From Platycnemis pennipes (taxonomy: Eukaryota > Arthropoda > Insecta > Odonata > Platycnemididae): a stretch of DNA of 64,000 bases. The translations under genes were made by a program, and so were the position numbers. The notes under the pieces were generated by a model. The model saw only the letters and a program-made list of their open reading frames with translations. It did not search any database and had not been told where the DNA came from. The stretch lies in the NCBI GenBank assembly GCA_933228895.1, contig OW121846.1:7223915-7287914 (forward strand). The letters are read 5' to 3'. Below are positions 35,331 through 46,531 of the stretch, piece after piece; position 1 is the stretch's first letter, and each line of letters begins with the position of its first letter.

Positions 35331-36480
35331 TGTTCTGCTCAATACTAGGTAAGGGTATTGAAACTTTACTGCGAAAATTCTGGGAATGGGAGAAATCTCG
35401 GAAAGGATATAACTGTAGTCCAGAAGATGATGCTTGCGAGCAACACTCAAAGAATAGTGTATTTCGTGATTTGAAACAGTTCGATCACCTTCCATCGCAA
35501 CGACGCTCGAATCGAACGACGGGCAAAGTCATGGTTAGCCCTGCTAAGATTCTGTATGTCAGAAATCAGATTGAAGAAAATTTATGCTTTACGCGCAAAG
35601 TATGATGAATGTATGGACAATTGCCTTGCATAATGTCGTATGATTGTGGCATCTGGTGCTCCTTCGGAACTGTCTTATTACATTCCGCACCATTGCATTT
35701 ATCGTTCAAATGAGGAATTCTCGCCATTTAGGGTGGTTTTCCATTGTTTGCTGAAAACCTCCAATGGCCTATCATTGAATGATGTGTTATATGGTCCCAA
35801 ATTGCAAGTGGATCTGATGGATATATTAATGTGATTTAGATTACATGAGGTTGTTGTGATCGCTGATATACGCCAAACATTAAAATGCATCCGGACAATT
35901 ACTATATGCAAGGATATTTTGAAGATTTAGTCCCGAGGAGGAATTACGCGAGTATTGGTTGACCACCGTTACTTAAGGAATGAAATTGGCTCCTTTTTTG
36001 GCAATTCGTACCCTTCATCAGTTGGTTTTACGATGAAGGTACGGAATTTCCGGTTGTATCTCGAATGATAAGAGAAAATACGTAGATGGACGACATAGTT
36101 TCCTCCGCTCGAACCATCGGCGAAGGGTTGAAATTTCAGTGTGAATTACAGAAGCAAATTGGATGGTGGAGGCTTTGAGTTGCCCCAAAGGTTGAGTAAC
36201 GAGTTCGAATTACTAGAGAACACACCCTCGGATTTTTGTATGCTGAAGCGCGGTTTTTGTACGCGGTTGTTACCTTTCAATACGAGAAGCAACCTGCCGC
36301 GGAACTATTGAGCCTGGCATGGAATCCTAGGAAGGATAAGTTTTCGTATAAGTTTGAGGCTGGATTTGGTGATGCTACGAAAAGAACCATATTGTCGGAG
36401 GTAGCTCGCTTGTTTGATCCTCCTGCCTTCATTAGTCCTATCACTTTTTATGGAAAATGGCTCATCCAGTATATGTGACA
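35330..36480 (+). pseudogene. BEL/Pao reverse transcriptase, broken
   Basis: FWEWEKSRK and EDDACEQHS (35370-35450) are the segment that opens BEL pol. YIPHHCI then TSNGLSLNDVLYGPKLQ-like blocks (35670-35820) are RT motifs 1-2. The catalytic YVDD is split by a one-base shift near 36082. The C-terminal part AAELLSLAWNPRKDKFSYKF ... LSEVARLFDPPAFISP (36290-36440) is the Pao-specific extension. Confidence 0.85.
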
Positions 36481-36599
36481 TTGCAGAATTGATTGGGATG
36501 ACCCTCCTCCAGAGGAAGTAGTTATAAAATGGAAACAATTCCTCAAAGAGTTACCACTCATTTAGAAATTTGAATTAAGTCGTTGCTTGCAGTGAGACT

Positions 36600-37050
36600 C
36601 GGCGGTTGACCCACAATTACATGCATTTGCGGATAGTTCAGAGAGGAGCTATGCTGCGGTGGTTCATTTTCGTTGTGTGTATCCCGAACACAAGGTTACA
36701 ACCTCCTTACTGATAGCAAAGTCAGAGGTGGCGCCCATCAAGCGAATATCACTGCCTCGATTGGAACTGTTAGGTGTGGTTTTAGCTACCAATCTTATTG
36801 AGTACGTTAGGGATATATTGCGCCATCACTGCGTAATTTCAGATGCTATTATGTGGAGTGATTCCATGGTTTGCTCTTCAGTGATAAAATCATCCCCTCA
36901 CCGCTGGAAGTCTTTTATTGTAAATGGAGTGACGTTTATTCCAGAGAAATTATCTCCAAACCAATGTCGATATATTCTATCAGACTCGCACCCTAGAGAC
37001 GCAGACGAGCGCTCCCACGTTACTTTATCGAGGACGCGAGCTGGGTGACG
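36600..37050 (+). pseudogene. BEL/Pao A17-type/RNase H region
   Basis: HAFADSSERSYAAVVHFR followed by LLIAKSEVAPIKRISLPRLE and an IMWSDS motif with RWKSFIVN: the conserved sequence of BEL/Pao polyproteins that follows RT. The long open frame covers 36659-37048. Confidence 0.85.
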
Positions 37051-37459
37051 GGGTGACGTTGCTGTGTCGACCATGGGAGGAGTGGCCAAGGGCCCTACTA
37101 CCGACTAGTGAAACGGAGTGTGATGCCCTTGAAGTGGAATCTCGAACGATAAATCTCCACACGACACCAGAGCAAAATACGCTGAATTGGTTGCTGAATT
37201 TTTCCTCATTTTCACGGTTGAAAACGATCACAGCATATTGGCTGCTATTTATCCATAATTGAAAGAACGCCAACGAGAAACATAACGGCTATCCTCTGAA
37301 GAATTAAACCGGGCAGAGGTGCGTTTCGTAATTTTAGTGCAACAAAGTGAGTTTAAAAATGAATTAGGTTTATTAAGAAAAGAGAAGAAAGTGCCAAGTC
37401 GCATAAAGAAATGGAACCCATTTCTAGATGAGGAAGGGGTCCTAAGTGTTGGAGGCTGA

Positions 37460-38640
37460 TTGAAGCATGACAAAATTGTGTTTAACCAGAAACACTCCAT
37501 GCTACTTCCAAAGTCTCATCATTTAACGACTTTAACTATCGATTATTATCATGAAATTCACCTACACCCTGGATCACTTCATCTGCACTGCCTTATTCAG
37601 GTGAAATTCTGGATAATCAATGCTAGAGAGGTTATTCGGCGGAGAATATTGCACCGTTTTAAATGCTTTCGTGCAAACCCTAAACCGAAGGAACAGTTTA
37701 TGGGTAATCTATCTCCCTCTCGATTGGAAAAAAGTAATGCATTTAGCATTTCAGGGGTGAACTATGGTGGACCGTTTGCTCTAAAAATGGAAAAAAATCG
37801 CAATGTAAAGATTTTAAATGGGTATATTTGTTTATTCGTTTATTTTGCGACGGAGGCAATACCTAAATTTGGAGCTTGTGTCGCGGATTTTAGCACAGAT
37901 TTCTTCCTATCCGCATTTAGGCATTTTATTGTTCGTTGAGGAGCCATATCGGAAATTCATAGTGACAATGGAACGAATTTTATTGGTGCACAGAGAAAGC
38001 TGGCGACTTGGGGAAAAGTAACGTCGTCAGCAGAGTCCAGAGTCAAGCGGTATCTGGCTGAGAGAGGGATGGCGTTCATCTCTCCTGGTAGTCCCCGTTG
38101 GTGGGAGGATTCTGGGAAGCCGGTGTCAGAACGGTGAAAAGGCATGCAGCAGCAGCACTTGGGGATCATGCGAGGAATTTTACACAATACTAGTTCAAAC
38201 AGAAGCTGAATTACACTCAAGGCCTATTACTCCGATTCCAACAGACTTGGAGGCACTGGCCACTTTCTGCTCCAAGAGCCTACTCACGCACTTCCTGATG
38301 CACAGGAGGAGATGCACTTGCAATTGGGAGACGAGGGCAGTTACCTACTTCAGTAAGTAGAGGGTACATTTTGGGGACGATGGCAAAACGATTGCTTAAT
38401 GACTCTGCAGAAGAGAGGAAAATGGACTACGAAGAGTACAGTAATATGAAGGAGGGTGGCTTAGTAATCCGAATCTAAGCTGAGTCCTTGTCGGTGGCAC
38501 CTTGCTCGAATAACAAAATGCTTTCTGGGGTCGGATGGAGTGGTTAGAGTCGTTGAAGTTAAAACCAAACAAGGATGATGTAGACGGTCAGCGACAAATT
38601 TATGTCCGTTACCGATAAGAAGTAATCGGTGTTAGAGTGT
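37460..38640 (+). pseudogene. BEL/Pao integrase, broken
   Basis: The zinc-binding His pair and Cys pair region (EIHLHPGSLHLHCLIQVKFW, then RFKCFR), core start FSISGVNYGGPF with R-x-x-K, FVYFATEAI, then in the next frame SDNGTNFIGAQRKL (second catalytic Asp, 37960-38000) and a WWE-like segment near 38100. The tail near 38480-38620 keeps the DGVVRVVEVKT-like C-terminal motif. Several shifts and stops. Confidence 0.85.
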
Positions 38641-38972
38641 AGGATTTAAGAGAGTAGTAAGATTAGTTTAGTTTGGTTGGTTGGTCGTTTAACATTTGTG
38701 AACCTTTCCTGTGATAAGTCTCCTTGATAGTCCCCTTGGAGTGAAGACTCGACAATCCTTCCCTTTTTGTTTTTTTATGTATTGTTGTCCATTTTTCCTA
38801 ATCCTTTTGGTCGAATAATTTAGGTTGCGGATGAGAGTTAGGCTATTCCGGCAGAATCATATGATCACATCGAAAGGTGAAGTAATACTTATTTGTTTGA
38901 TAATCTATTATTTATCATTCAATTTTTGGTCTTTTTGTTCTATTTTTTTCCTTTGGTCCAAGGGAAGGGGAA

Positions 38973-39561
38973 TGTTGTTGGTATTGTAATGACAGATATT
39001 CCTTAACAATGTTGTAATAGTAATGACAGTTTGTAACAATGTCATGAATTGCGCTCTTCTTGTGTTTTGAAGTTGCGCTGCGCCACTGCTGTAAGTCGGT
39101 CACGTGTGTGTATTCCCATGAGTGCGTCGGGGGCATGGAGTGTCTCCAGATTAAGTGTTTCAAAGAATCACTTGCCTTATCACTATCGTATGTTTTCACG
39201 AAAGAGTAACAACAAATGTTTAGCTGTATTTCCATTTTGAATTGGAGGTTGAGTCGCGCCACCACTGGCGGTGCCACTTAACATGGTTTTTCCGTATTTC
39301 ATTTGTTTTCGAGTACGGGTGAGTTTTTCTTTGCGTGTCAGTGTGAGTGTTCCCTTTGGTTCCCTTGACCGCGGGCAGAGAGGATCGGACCCTAGGAGCC
39401 TAGTCATCGGACTGCAGCGCATGGGGAGTTGTCGTCAGCTGGTGAGTTCAGCACGCGCCCTCAAGTTGTTCGGCCTGTCGTGGCTCAACCTTTACCATTG
39501 ATGAAAATTACAGTCCACTATTGCCGTCAATTGACCATTGAATCAAGTTCGTAGGTTGATC
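38973..39561 (+). repeat. BEL/Pao 3' LTR
   Basis: It starts TGTTGTTGG right after the polypurine tract and ends near TTGATC. Its last about 340 bp match the 5' LTR; the first about 245 bp have no counterpart upstream of the 5' copy. Confidence 0.8.
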
Positions 39562-39880
39562 GGCTTGCTTTTCCCACTACGATCGTCTTCATCACACTTA
39601 CATATACCTACATATGGCAGATAAAATTTCCCCGTCTTCTTTTCAAAGTTTTCAGCAGACTTCTCTTTACTCCCACTTCTTAGGACTTTTTCGTATGTCT
39701 CTCGGTCAATCCATTTGATATTACCGTTTTTTTGTGGCGCCACATTTAAAATGTTTCTAGTCTTGACATCTCTGCTGCGGTTTTGCACCAAATACACGAG
39801 CTCTCCAAAACAGCATCTATAATCGGTCTTACACTCAAAAGTATTATCTGATAAAACACTTATAAAGGTTTATGTTAAGA
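39562..39880 (-). other. short coding-like remnant, unassigned
   Basis: A minus-strand frame at 39543-39797 shares a pattern (EVKTR/DVKTR, then KNG, then SENF-KK) with decayed minus-strand sequence at about 53600-53775. It could be a LINE C-terminal remnant; not otherwise recognised. Confidence 0.35.
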
Positions 39881-40298
39881 ATTGACCCTCATTGGTGACC
39901 ACTAATCAAGGCTACTGCCAACTTTAGCCACAATTTCACGTTTATTGGGTAAGTGACGTAACTTAAGTCATCTAGCTCTACTACTTCATTTAAAATCACC
40001 TACAGCATATGCATCTCATGATGTGCAACATATAAGCCTTTGACACTGACAATTATTTCTATTCCAATGGCCAGAAAGCCTTGCTAGGATCACAGAATCG
40101 GTCTTTCGTTCTTATGATAATTTTCAGTGCCAATGGCCTGCGTGTGTTGCATATCATGGGATACAAATGCTGTCGTTGATTTTAAATTAAGCTTTTAGTA
40201 GGGCTAGATTGCTTAAGTTACCTCAGTTACCCAATACACATGCAACTGTCGATAAAGTTGGCAAGAACCTTCATTAGTGGTCACCATTGAGGGTCAAT
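39881..40298. mobile_element. 418 bp foldback element with about 87 bp TIRs
   Basis: The left ATTGACCCTCATTGGTGACC and right, inverted, ATTGACCCTCAATGGTGACC begin arms that pair almost to CTTAAG (39970) and beyond with decreasing identity. The interior arms also pair (TCTCATGAT-TGCAACA and inverse), so nearly the whole element can fold back. No coding capacity. Confidence 0.88.
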
Positions 40299-40513
40299 GT
40301 TACCTATCTCGTGATTCTCTACTGCTCCAGGGCCTTAAGTTTGCTTTTTTAAATGTTTTCCAATGTTAACCATTTTAAAAATTGATTACCTCCTATGGAT
40401 TGCCGAATGAGAAGAAAACGTAATTTTTGTTATCGAAGATCACAGATACACATAATGGAAAAATGTTTCCTTATTTGGAATCGCCACTGCCGAATGCTCA
40501 TCCAAAGCAGAGT

Positions 40514-40599
40514 AAGTTTATTTGATAATAACATTTCGTAGTCTAGGTATGTATGTACATACATGCCTGGACTACGAAATGTTATTATCATATAAACTT
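40514..40599. repeat. 86 bp palindrome without spacer
   Basis: Two 43 bp arms meeting at ATGTATGT|ACATACAT and differing at only about three positions. Arms contain AACATTTCGTAGTC. Strong hairpin potential. Confidence 0.9.
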
Positions 40600-41030
40600 T
40601 CTTTAAACTTACTGAGTATTTCAGGCTCCTGAGAAACTAAAGCGAATATAAGCATCTGCTCGTTCGGTTCGAAGATTTTCACGGCGTTCAATCTATGGTC
40701 TCTGCATATGATCCGGGTTCTCATCAAGTGAGTAAGAACGCGGAAGACATGTCGAGGTTATTTGCTCATATGTTAGGTCCTCCAAGCCCCCCAAGGGTGC
40801 AAGTGAAAGGAGACTTCGCCATTTCGTGTCTGTTTGCGAACGCCCTCGCCACTTCAGTCGAGGAGGTCGAATATTCAATTCCGAAAACTTCCCATTCATT
40901 TGATTCCATCAGGATTCCGAGCTCTGTAGGCGACGAGGTTAGCAATACCCTTGTGAGAATCGTGTATGCCTCAGCTGTCGAATGTAAACAGCGATATCAT
41001 TGAGGCGGGTACACGTCGGGGTATTCATTC
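40600..41030 (+). other. unassigned, open frame without known domain
   Basis: The frame 40695-41003 (102 codons) has balanced composition and no repeats but resembles nothing I know. It could be an exon or transposon debris. Confidence 0.3.
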
Positions 41031-41039
41031 GGGTTGCTC

Positions 41040-41650
41040 ATATTCAGGAATATTCATCTAGGTATTCAAGAGTACACTGAGGCGCTGAGGTAGTCGTCCT
41101 GCATTCATTCGAGTACTCATCTACTCATCGAGTTAATCATGTACCCATCAAAGTTCACATGTATTATTTAGGGATTTCGTCTACTGATCGAAGTATTCAT
41201 GTACCCATCCAAGATCTCATGTATTTTTAGGGTACTCGTCTACTCATCGTGGTATTCATGTTCCCTTCCAAGTTTTCATGTATTAATTAGGGTACTCATC
41301 TACTCATCGAGGTATTCATTCACCCATCCAAGACCTCATGCATTTTTAGATGTCTCGTCTACTCATATTCATGCACCCATTTAAGGTCTCATGTAACAAT
41401 CAGGGTACTTATGTACTCATCGTGGTATTCATGTACCCATCCAAGTTCTCATGTAACAATTGGGGTACTAATCTACTAATCGAGGTATTCATGTATCCAT
41501 TCAAGGTCTCATGTATTTTTAGGGTACTTATCTACTCATCGAGGTATTCATGTACTCATCCAAGGTCTCATGTATTAATTAGGGTACTTGTCTACTTATC
41601 GAGGTGATCATGCACTTAATTAGGTACTTTTATATTTGTCGGGTACCCAT
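41040..41650. repeat. about 60 bp minisatellite, roughly ten units
   Basis: The consensus unit is built of TATTCATGTACCCATCCAAG, then TCTCATGTATT, TTAGGGTACT and CATCTACTCATCGAGG. Units start about every 60-61 bp (for example near 41190, 41251, 41311, 41365, 41427, 41487, 41547). Divergence between units is about 10-20%. Open frames across it are by-products of a period close to a multiple of three. Confidence 0.93.
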
Positions 41651-42700
41651 GGCTGTACCATACCGGGTACCCATTTCTGGGGGGGGGAGTATATGGCGCA
41701 ATGGGGTCGTTTACCATATTTTTCTATTACCGAATCTGATAGAGTTTGTAAAATAAAAGGATCCGTATTTTTCCGTTTTCTGATCCGACAATTATTTCCC
41801 GAGTTATAAGCGGCGAAAAACTGATGTTTTTAACCCTTTCGGAAAAGTGGGTGTGGTGCAACCTCTGACGTATATCGACATCGTCCAATCACAACTGAGC
41901 CCGCGAAGCTACTTCGCCTTATCGCAAAGGGGGGGACGCAGCTGACTCTGCCAATGGGAGCGATTTCGACAGCATCTGTGCGAGCAGACCTTCCGAGAAC
42001 CCCCGTCCACTCCCTTCCCTTCCCCTAAATGCAGTCAAGGACGGGAGGAAAATGACGTCAATGATAACAAAGCAGCATTTTCGATGGCGTCACCTTTTGC
42101 TTACCTATTTTAATTTTTTATTTATTAGTGAATGGTTCTGGTTAGATTAATTTTTTCACTAAATTTCTTTTTTCGTTTCCATCTAACGATTTCGTGTACA
42201 AAATTGCGATTTCGGTTCCGAGTAAACGCCCCCATTTTCATAAATTGCTTTACAAAGAAGAGAATGACCCTGTTGAAAAACGGCGCGTTTTGGCGGTTCC
42301 CGCTGGAGTGTTTAGAACCAGCCATCGCCGCCCTATGAACACGATACGTATTGTAGGGACCCGATAAATGGCGTCGCTATCTCATTTCTTTTCCAGGGGA
42401 ACAGAGGAGAATTTGACATTCTGAAATATGACAAAGCCATCACCTGGATAATCCTTATTCCTAGGATATCGGGATTAAGTCCTTCGCATTACCACCTTCA
42501 ATTTCTCCAATCTTCCGTAGATCCTAAGCGATCTCACTTTCAACATTCTTACGATAAGTAGCTTATCACACCTGACCGATGTACTCGCTCAAGTGCTCCC
42601 CACCCGGAGATCCAAATGGTGAACTATATTACCTTTGGAACATTTTACTCGAGACGGTTGCATCACGTCTTGATAAAAAGGGAAGACTGGAGTAGATAGA
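41651..42700. other. no gene recognised; G-run and GC-rich patch
   Basis: It begins with a nine-G run at 41678-41686 and includes a moderately GC-rich patch (41870-42060). No conserved coding sequence seen. Confidence 0.35.
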
Positions 42701-44219
42701 TAAATAGGTAGAAAAAACAATTATTGTTCAGGAGAAATCCTAAAGAAAAAAATTATATAAATAATACAGTTTGCAGGCACATAGATAATTACAAAAAAAA
42801 GAATAATTTTTAAAAAATGTCTGTATATAATGTCTTCCCATTTCATAACTTAACAAATGTATTTATGTAAAAAAAGGCAAATGGAGTGTTACACTAAGCC
42901 GGATCTCATACAACACACAAAACTCATGCATTCATAACTTAAGAAATAACAAAATAATACAGTAAATAAGGAATCATAGTAACATGAACACAATTTTGAA
43001 AAGAAAAATAGGAGTAACTTATGTTATTCCCGGGAAAGTCAATAATCATGTCATTTCCTTTTCAATGTTTTAACAGATATGCAATTTTTAATTTCGGTTG
43101 GCATCTTATTCCATATGTGACAAGCTGTTACAAGGAATGATTAATTATAAACAGTGGTGCGATGCCGTGGGAAATGCAATAGATTAGGACAGACCTAGTG
43201 GATATTGTGGAAACGGGGACAACTAAGGAACAAATTATACAGATACTAAGGTGATTTATTTTTAAAGAGACCAAACAAAAAGGATCCCAGAAGGTACTTT
43301 GTACGGGATTTGACGTTGAGCCATCTTAGTTGTTTGATAATACGGCGTAATGTGAACGTCCCTGCGAAGGTCAAAAATTAACCTAAGACAGGAGTTTAAG
43401 GCCCTGTGAAGTTTCAGATTATCTTCTTCGTTGAGGTCATTATAAACAAGACAGCAGTAATCTATTACAGAGAAAAGAACGTAGATATGAGTGTTTTTCT
43501 AGCATCAAAAGGAAGTGTGTTTCTGTGAACTTTTAACTGATAAAGTATGGAATGAATCTTGTTAGAAATATTATTTACATGACAATCCCACGATAAGTTA
43601 GCAGTCAACTTCATCCCTAGATTATGCACATTACTGGAATATGGAACAGGGATACCATTAACCACGTTACTGGAGGTCGTAATGTGGCTAATGTTACATA
43701 TCATCCTGGAACTACCGATAATCATGGCCTTATTTTTGCTTGAGTTTATGATTAAGTCGTGAGGCGTGGCCCACTCAGTTATTTTATAAATGTCTTCATT
43801 AATTTTGGATACGGCCTCGTCAATTTCATATAGCGAACAACTGCGGTAAATTTGGAGGTCATCGGCATTGAGCATGATACTAGTGTGCTTTAGACAATTA
43901 GGAAGGTGGAGAAAGTACGGAGAGAATAATAGGGGGCCAAGGACAGACCCTTGGGGCACACCAGTGGTGACTGCTGCCCAAGTTGAGAGATTACCTTGAT
44001 ATCTCTCACTGCTTGATAACGGTCAACTAAGTAAGAATAGAACCAATTTAGCACGGAGCACTAGAAGTTTTGGTATTTCGGGTTCTCAGTAGGATAGTGT
44101 GGTTTACTCGATAGAAAGCCTTACTAAAATCAAATAATACCAGCACTGTCACCAAATTTTGTCTATGGCATGACGTATGCCGTCCGTTATTGTTATTAAA
44201 GCCGACTGAGTCGAGAAGT
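42700..44219 (-). pseudogene. CR1/Jockey-like LINE, 3' part (RT C-terminal half and 3' region)
   Basis: Read downward from 44219: STQSALITITDGIRHAID, a FDFSKAF motif near 44110 (RT motif A), GVPQGSVLGPLLF near 43950, then NADDLQIY near 43870 (the F/YADD active site with Asn in place of the aromatic residue), and GMKLTANLSWDCHVN near 43590. Short shifts occur near 43960-44060. The AT-rich region 42700-43000 is probably the 3' tail. The 5' half resumes at 46532 on the other side of an inserted element. Confidence 0.85.
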
Positions 44220-44905
44220 TATTACAGGGTGTCTGCCAGTCGGGAAAAGTAGGGAATCCGGGAAAAAGTCGGGAATTAATTAACGTCAGGAAAAAATCTG
44301 GAAAAGGTCGGGAATTAGCTGAGAAATAATCAAAAATCGGGAAAAATGGTGGCTTGCAAATCGTCAAGATAAAAATTGGAACGGCAGACATAGCATTAAG
44401 AAATGAGATATTGTTTCCCTTTTTCTTTGTTTGTCATTATCCAAGAACTGTTATTATAAACCTCTCTGGTCAGTATTTGTGAGTTCGTGACTTTCGTCGT
44501 TCGATTGCACTAGACATGGGCACCGTTTCCTGCATGCCGCCGCGTGACAAATCGGCTTGGTCGTTTGCAGGTTGAAGATTGTATACTTCCCTCCTGCCCA
44601 TGGATGCTATTTCGAAATAATGACCTTTACCGTGTACAACGCTCCTAAAGATTCAGGCAATCCATAGATCGTACCCAAGTACGATTGTGACATTTTGCGT
44701 TTTGCCATGCCTCTGAGGGTGTAACTCGATTAAATTCCACTAGAAATATTATATTTAAACCATCGCGTCCTAAGCTTCTATGCCGCGCATCATCATAATC
44801 GGGTGGGATTAATTAACTTTACTGTGAAATTGGAATGTTTTCTTTCTCTCATCCATTCAGTAAAGCTTACCGTTTGCCATTTTTGGTATTTTCCCGGCGG
44901 ATTAG

Positions 44906-45040
44906 ATGAGTGAAAGTTTCTCGGGTCTTCCACCGGGTCAAAGGCTCTATCTCTGCCGACGTTTCCGAAAACGACTCGTTTTCCGAAACGTAGGCAGAGA
45001 GCCTTTGACCCGGTGGAAGACCCGAGAAACTATCACTCAT
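44906..45040. repeat. 135 bp palindrome
   Basis: Arms of about 64 bp (from ATGAGTGAAAGTTTCTCGGG inwards) pair with few mismatches around a short CGACTCG centre. The motif GGGTCAAAGGCTCTATCTCT and its inverse lie in the arms. Confidence 0.92.
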
Positions 45041-45415
45041 TATATTGCGTTGTCGCCGACGACGCCATACGTGCCGCCGCCGACGAATGTGTCGTTGGCT
45101 CCTGGATGATATACTGGAGAACTCGCCATTTGCCAGCTAGTGCGGTGGAATGTCTTTGTTATTCATCTGATGGCGAGCTCGCTAGCTCGAAAACCGCTGG
45201 AAAGTCTGGTTCATCTGTCGGCATGTGCGAGTTTGCAACAAAATCGTTCATTTTTACTGGAGAACTCGGCATTCGCCAGCTCGAGTTGAGTTGGTTCGTC
45301 ACTCTTCGAGCTGTTGTGTGCTAAAGAGGTGCCTTTGGTTGGACTGGCGACGGACATCATTTCATTCAAAGGCTCCTTTCACACGGGACGGCGCGAATCC
45401 GACCGCCGTGTACGG

Positions 45416-46228
45416 CGCACAGTGGTGCAGGATCCCTAATACTTGGTATTTATGAGTCAAGAAAAACTTTCTACATAGGGTTTTGTGCATATACGTTGGA
45501 TGCACCGATTGACGAATTCAAAACCATCTTAAGTAAGGACATATTGCTGTTTCTACTCCTCTAGTAGATAAGATAAATGTTGCACTGGTAACAAGTGCGT
45601 CATTTGAAAAGGAGCAGGCACAGCTTCACCTTCAATTCTCTCTAATATAAGGTGTTTTGCCCCAATTCTTGTTCTGAAAAATGGGTTTTGTAACTGAAGG
45701 TGAGTGCTATTTAACTGTTTATTAATATATTGCAAATATAATTTGAAAACTTATTTTTTTACATAATTTATTGTTAAAAAATATATATATTTTTTTTGAA
45801 AATTCACTTTTTTATTTTTGAAAAATAATTAATATGTGAAAATATTAACATCGAATTCGTGTTCTGAGATCATGAAAACCTTTGTGCTATAATTATTAAT
45901 GAAACGAGAATTTTGAGTCGGTGTAAATCTAAGTAATAAAAATATTGCAAATACTTTTGTGAAAAAAGTAATTAACGAAAATATGAACATCAAATTACCA
46001 TTCAGCGACTGAGAAAACGTATATTTGTTCACATTAATCGTGACGTTTTAAATAAGAGTTAATTTAAATAAAAATTGCAAAACATTTTGTGAAAAAATTA
46101 GTTCACAAAAGTTTTGAATCTAAATTCATATTCAGCGACCTCGAAAACCTATATCGACCAAATTTCATATAAATTGAACATTTTTTAATCCAAAATACCA
46201 ATTTTTAGGGATCCTGCACCGCTGTGCG
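45416..46228. mobile_element. 813 bp AT-rich element with GCACAGTGGTGCAGGATCCC ends
   Basis: The left GCACAGTGGTGCAGGATCCC and the right, inverted, GCACAGCGGTGCAGGATCCC form inverted repeats of at least 24 bp, extending into TTGGTATTT. The interior is very AT-rich and holds about three degenerate tandem units of roughly 120-130 bp (each with a TTGTGAAAAA block and, in two, CATTCAGCGAC) between 45820 and 46170. Nested in the 44225-46526 element. Confidence 0.8.
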
Positions 46229-46531
46229 GTGTTCCCCCGTGAATGTCACGGTACAGTCCATTTGGAGTATACGGCGTTTTAATTTATAGTAGGAGTTTAA
46301 TCATGAATGAAGTAGATAAGGTGCTGTGCTTGAACTTTTAATAATGTGGATATAATAAAATGGCCATTCCAAGTGAAAAATTAGACAGGACTGGGCATTG
46401 AACTATTGACAGTCACGATGACACATTAAGAAGTTAGCCTTTTTGGTCTGGAATTTCAAAATTTTTGTCTTGAAAAGTCTTGAAAAAGTCTTGAATAGAA
46501 GTTTTTATATATTAGCAGACACCATGTATTA

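Larger units (their letters stand above)
28595..39561 (+). mobile_element. BEL/Pao LTR retrotransposon, decayed, with nested insertions
   Basis: An LTR pair, a candidate primer-binding site TGGTCCTTCGGGCCG at 28966-28980 and a purine tract AGGGAAGGGGAA just before the 3' LTR (38961-38972) frame the element. The order gag, protease, reverse transcriptase, A17-type/RNase H region, integrase is that of BEL/Pao elements. It is interrupted by a TIR element (about 29421-30966) and by a hAT-type element (31188-34050). Without them the element would be about 6.6 kb. All domains carry stops or shifts. Confidence 0.88.
44225..46526. mobile_element. DNA element with CAGGGTGTCTGCC ends and TATTA TSD, splitting a LINE
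   Basis: Left end CAGGGTGTCTGCC; right end GCAGACACCATG (inverted, one mismatch). TATTA lies on both sides (44220-44224 and 46527-46531). Taking out the element with one TATTA restores an uninterrupted LINE reading frame, which confirms both boundaries. The subterminal left has repeated GGGAAAA-type blocks. No transposase recognised. It contains a 135 bp palindrome and another AT-rich TIR element. Confidence 0.88.

Noticed and set aside
41199..41607. Two open frames as real genes
   Set aside because: They are translations of the 60 bp minisatellite, with a period divisible by three.
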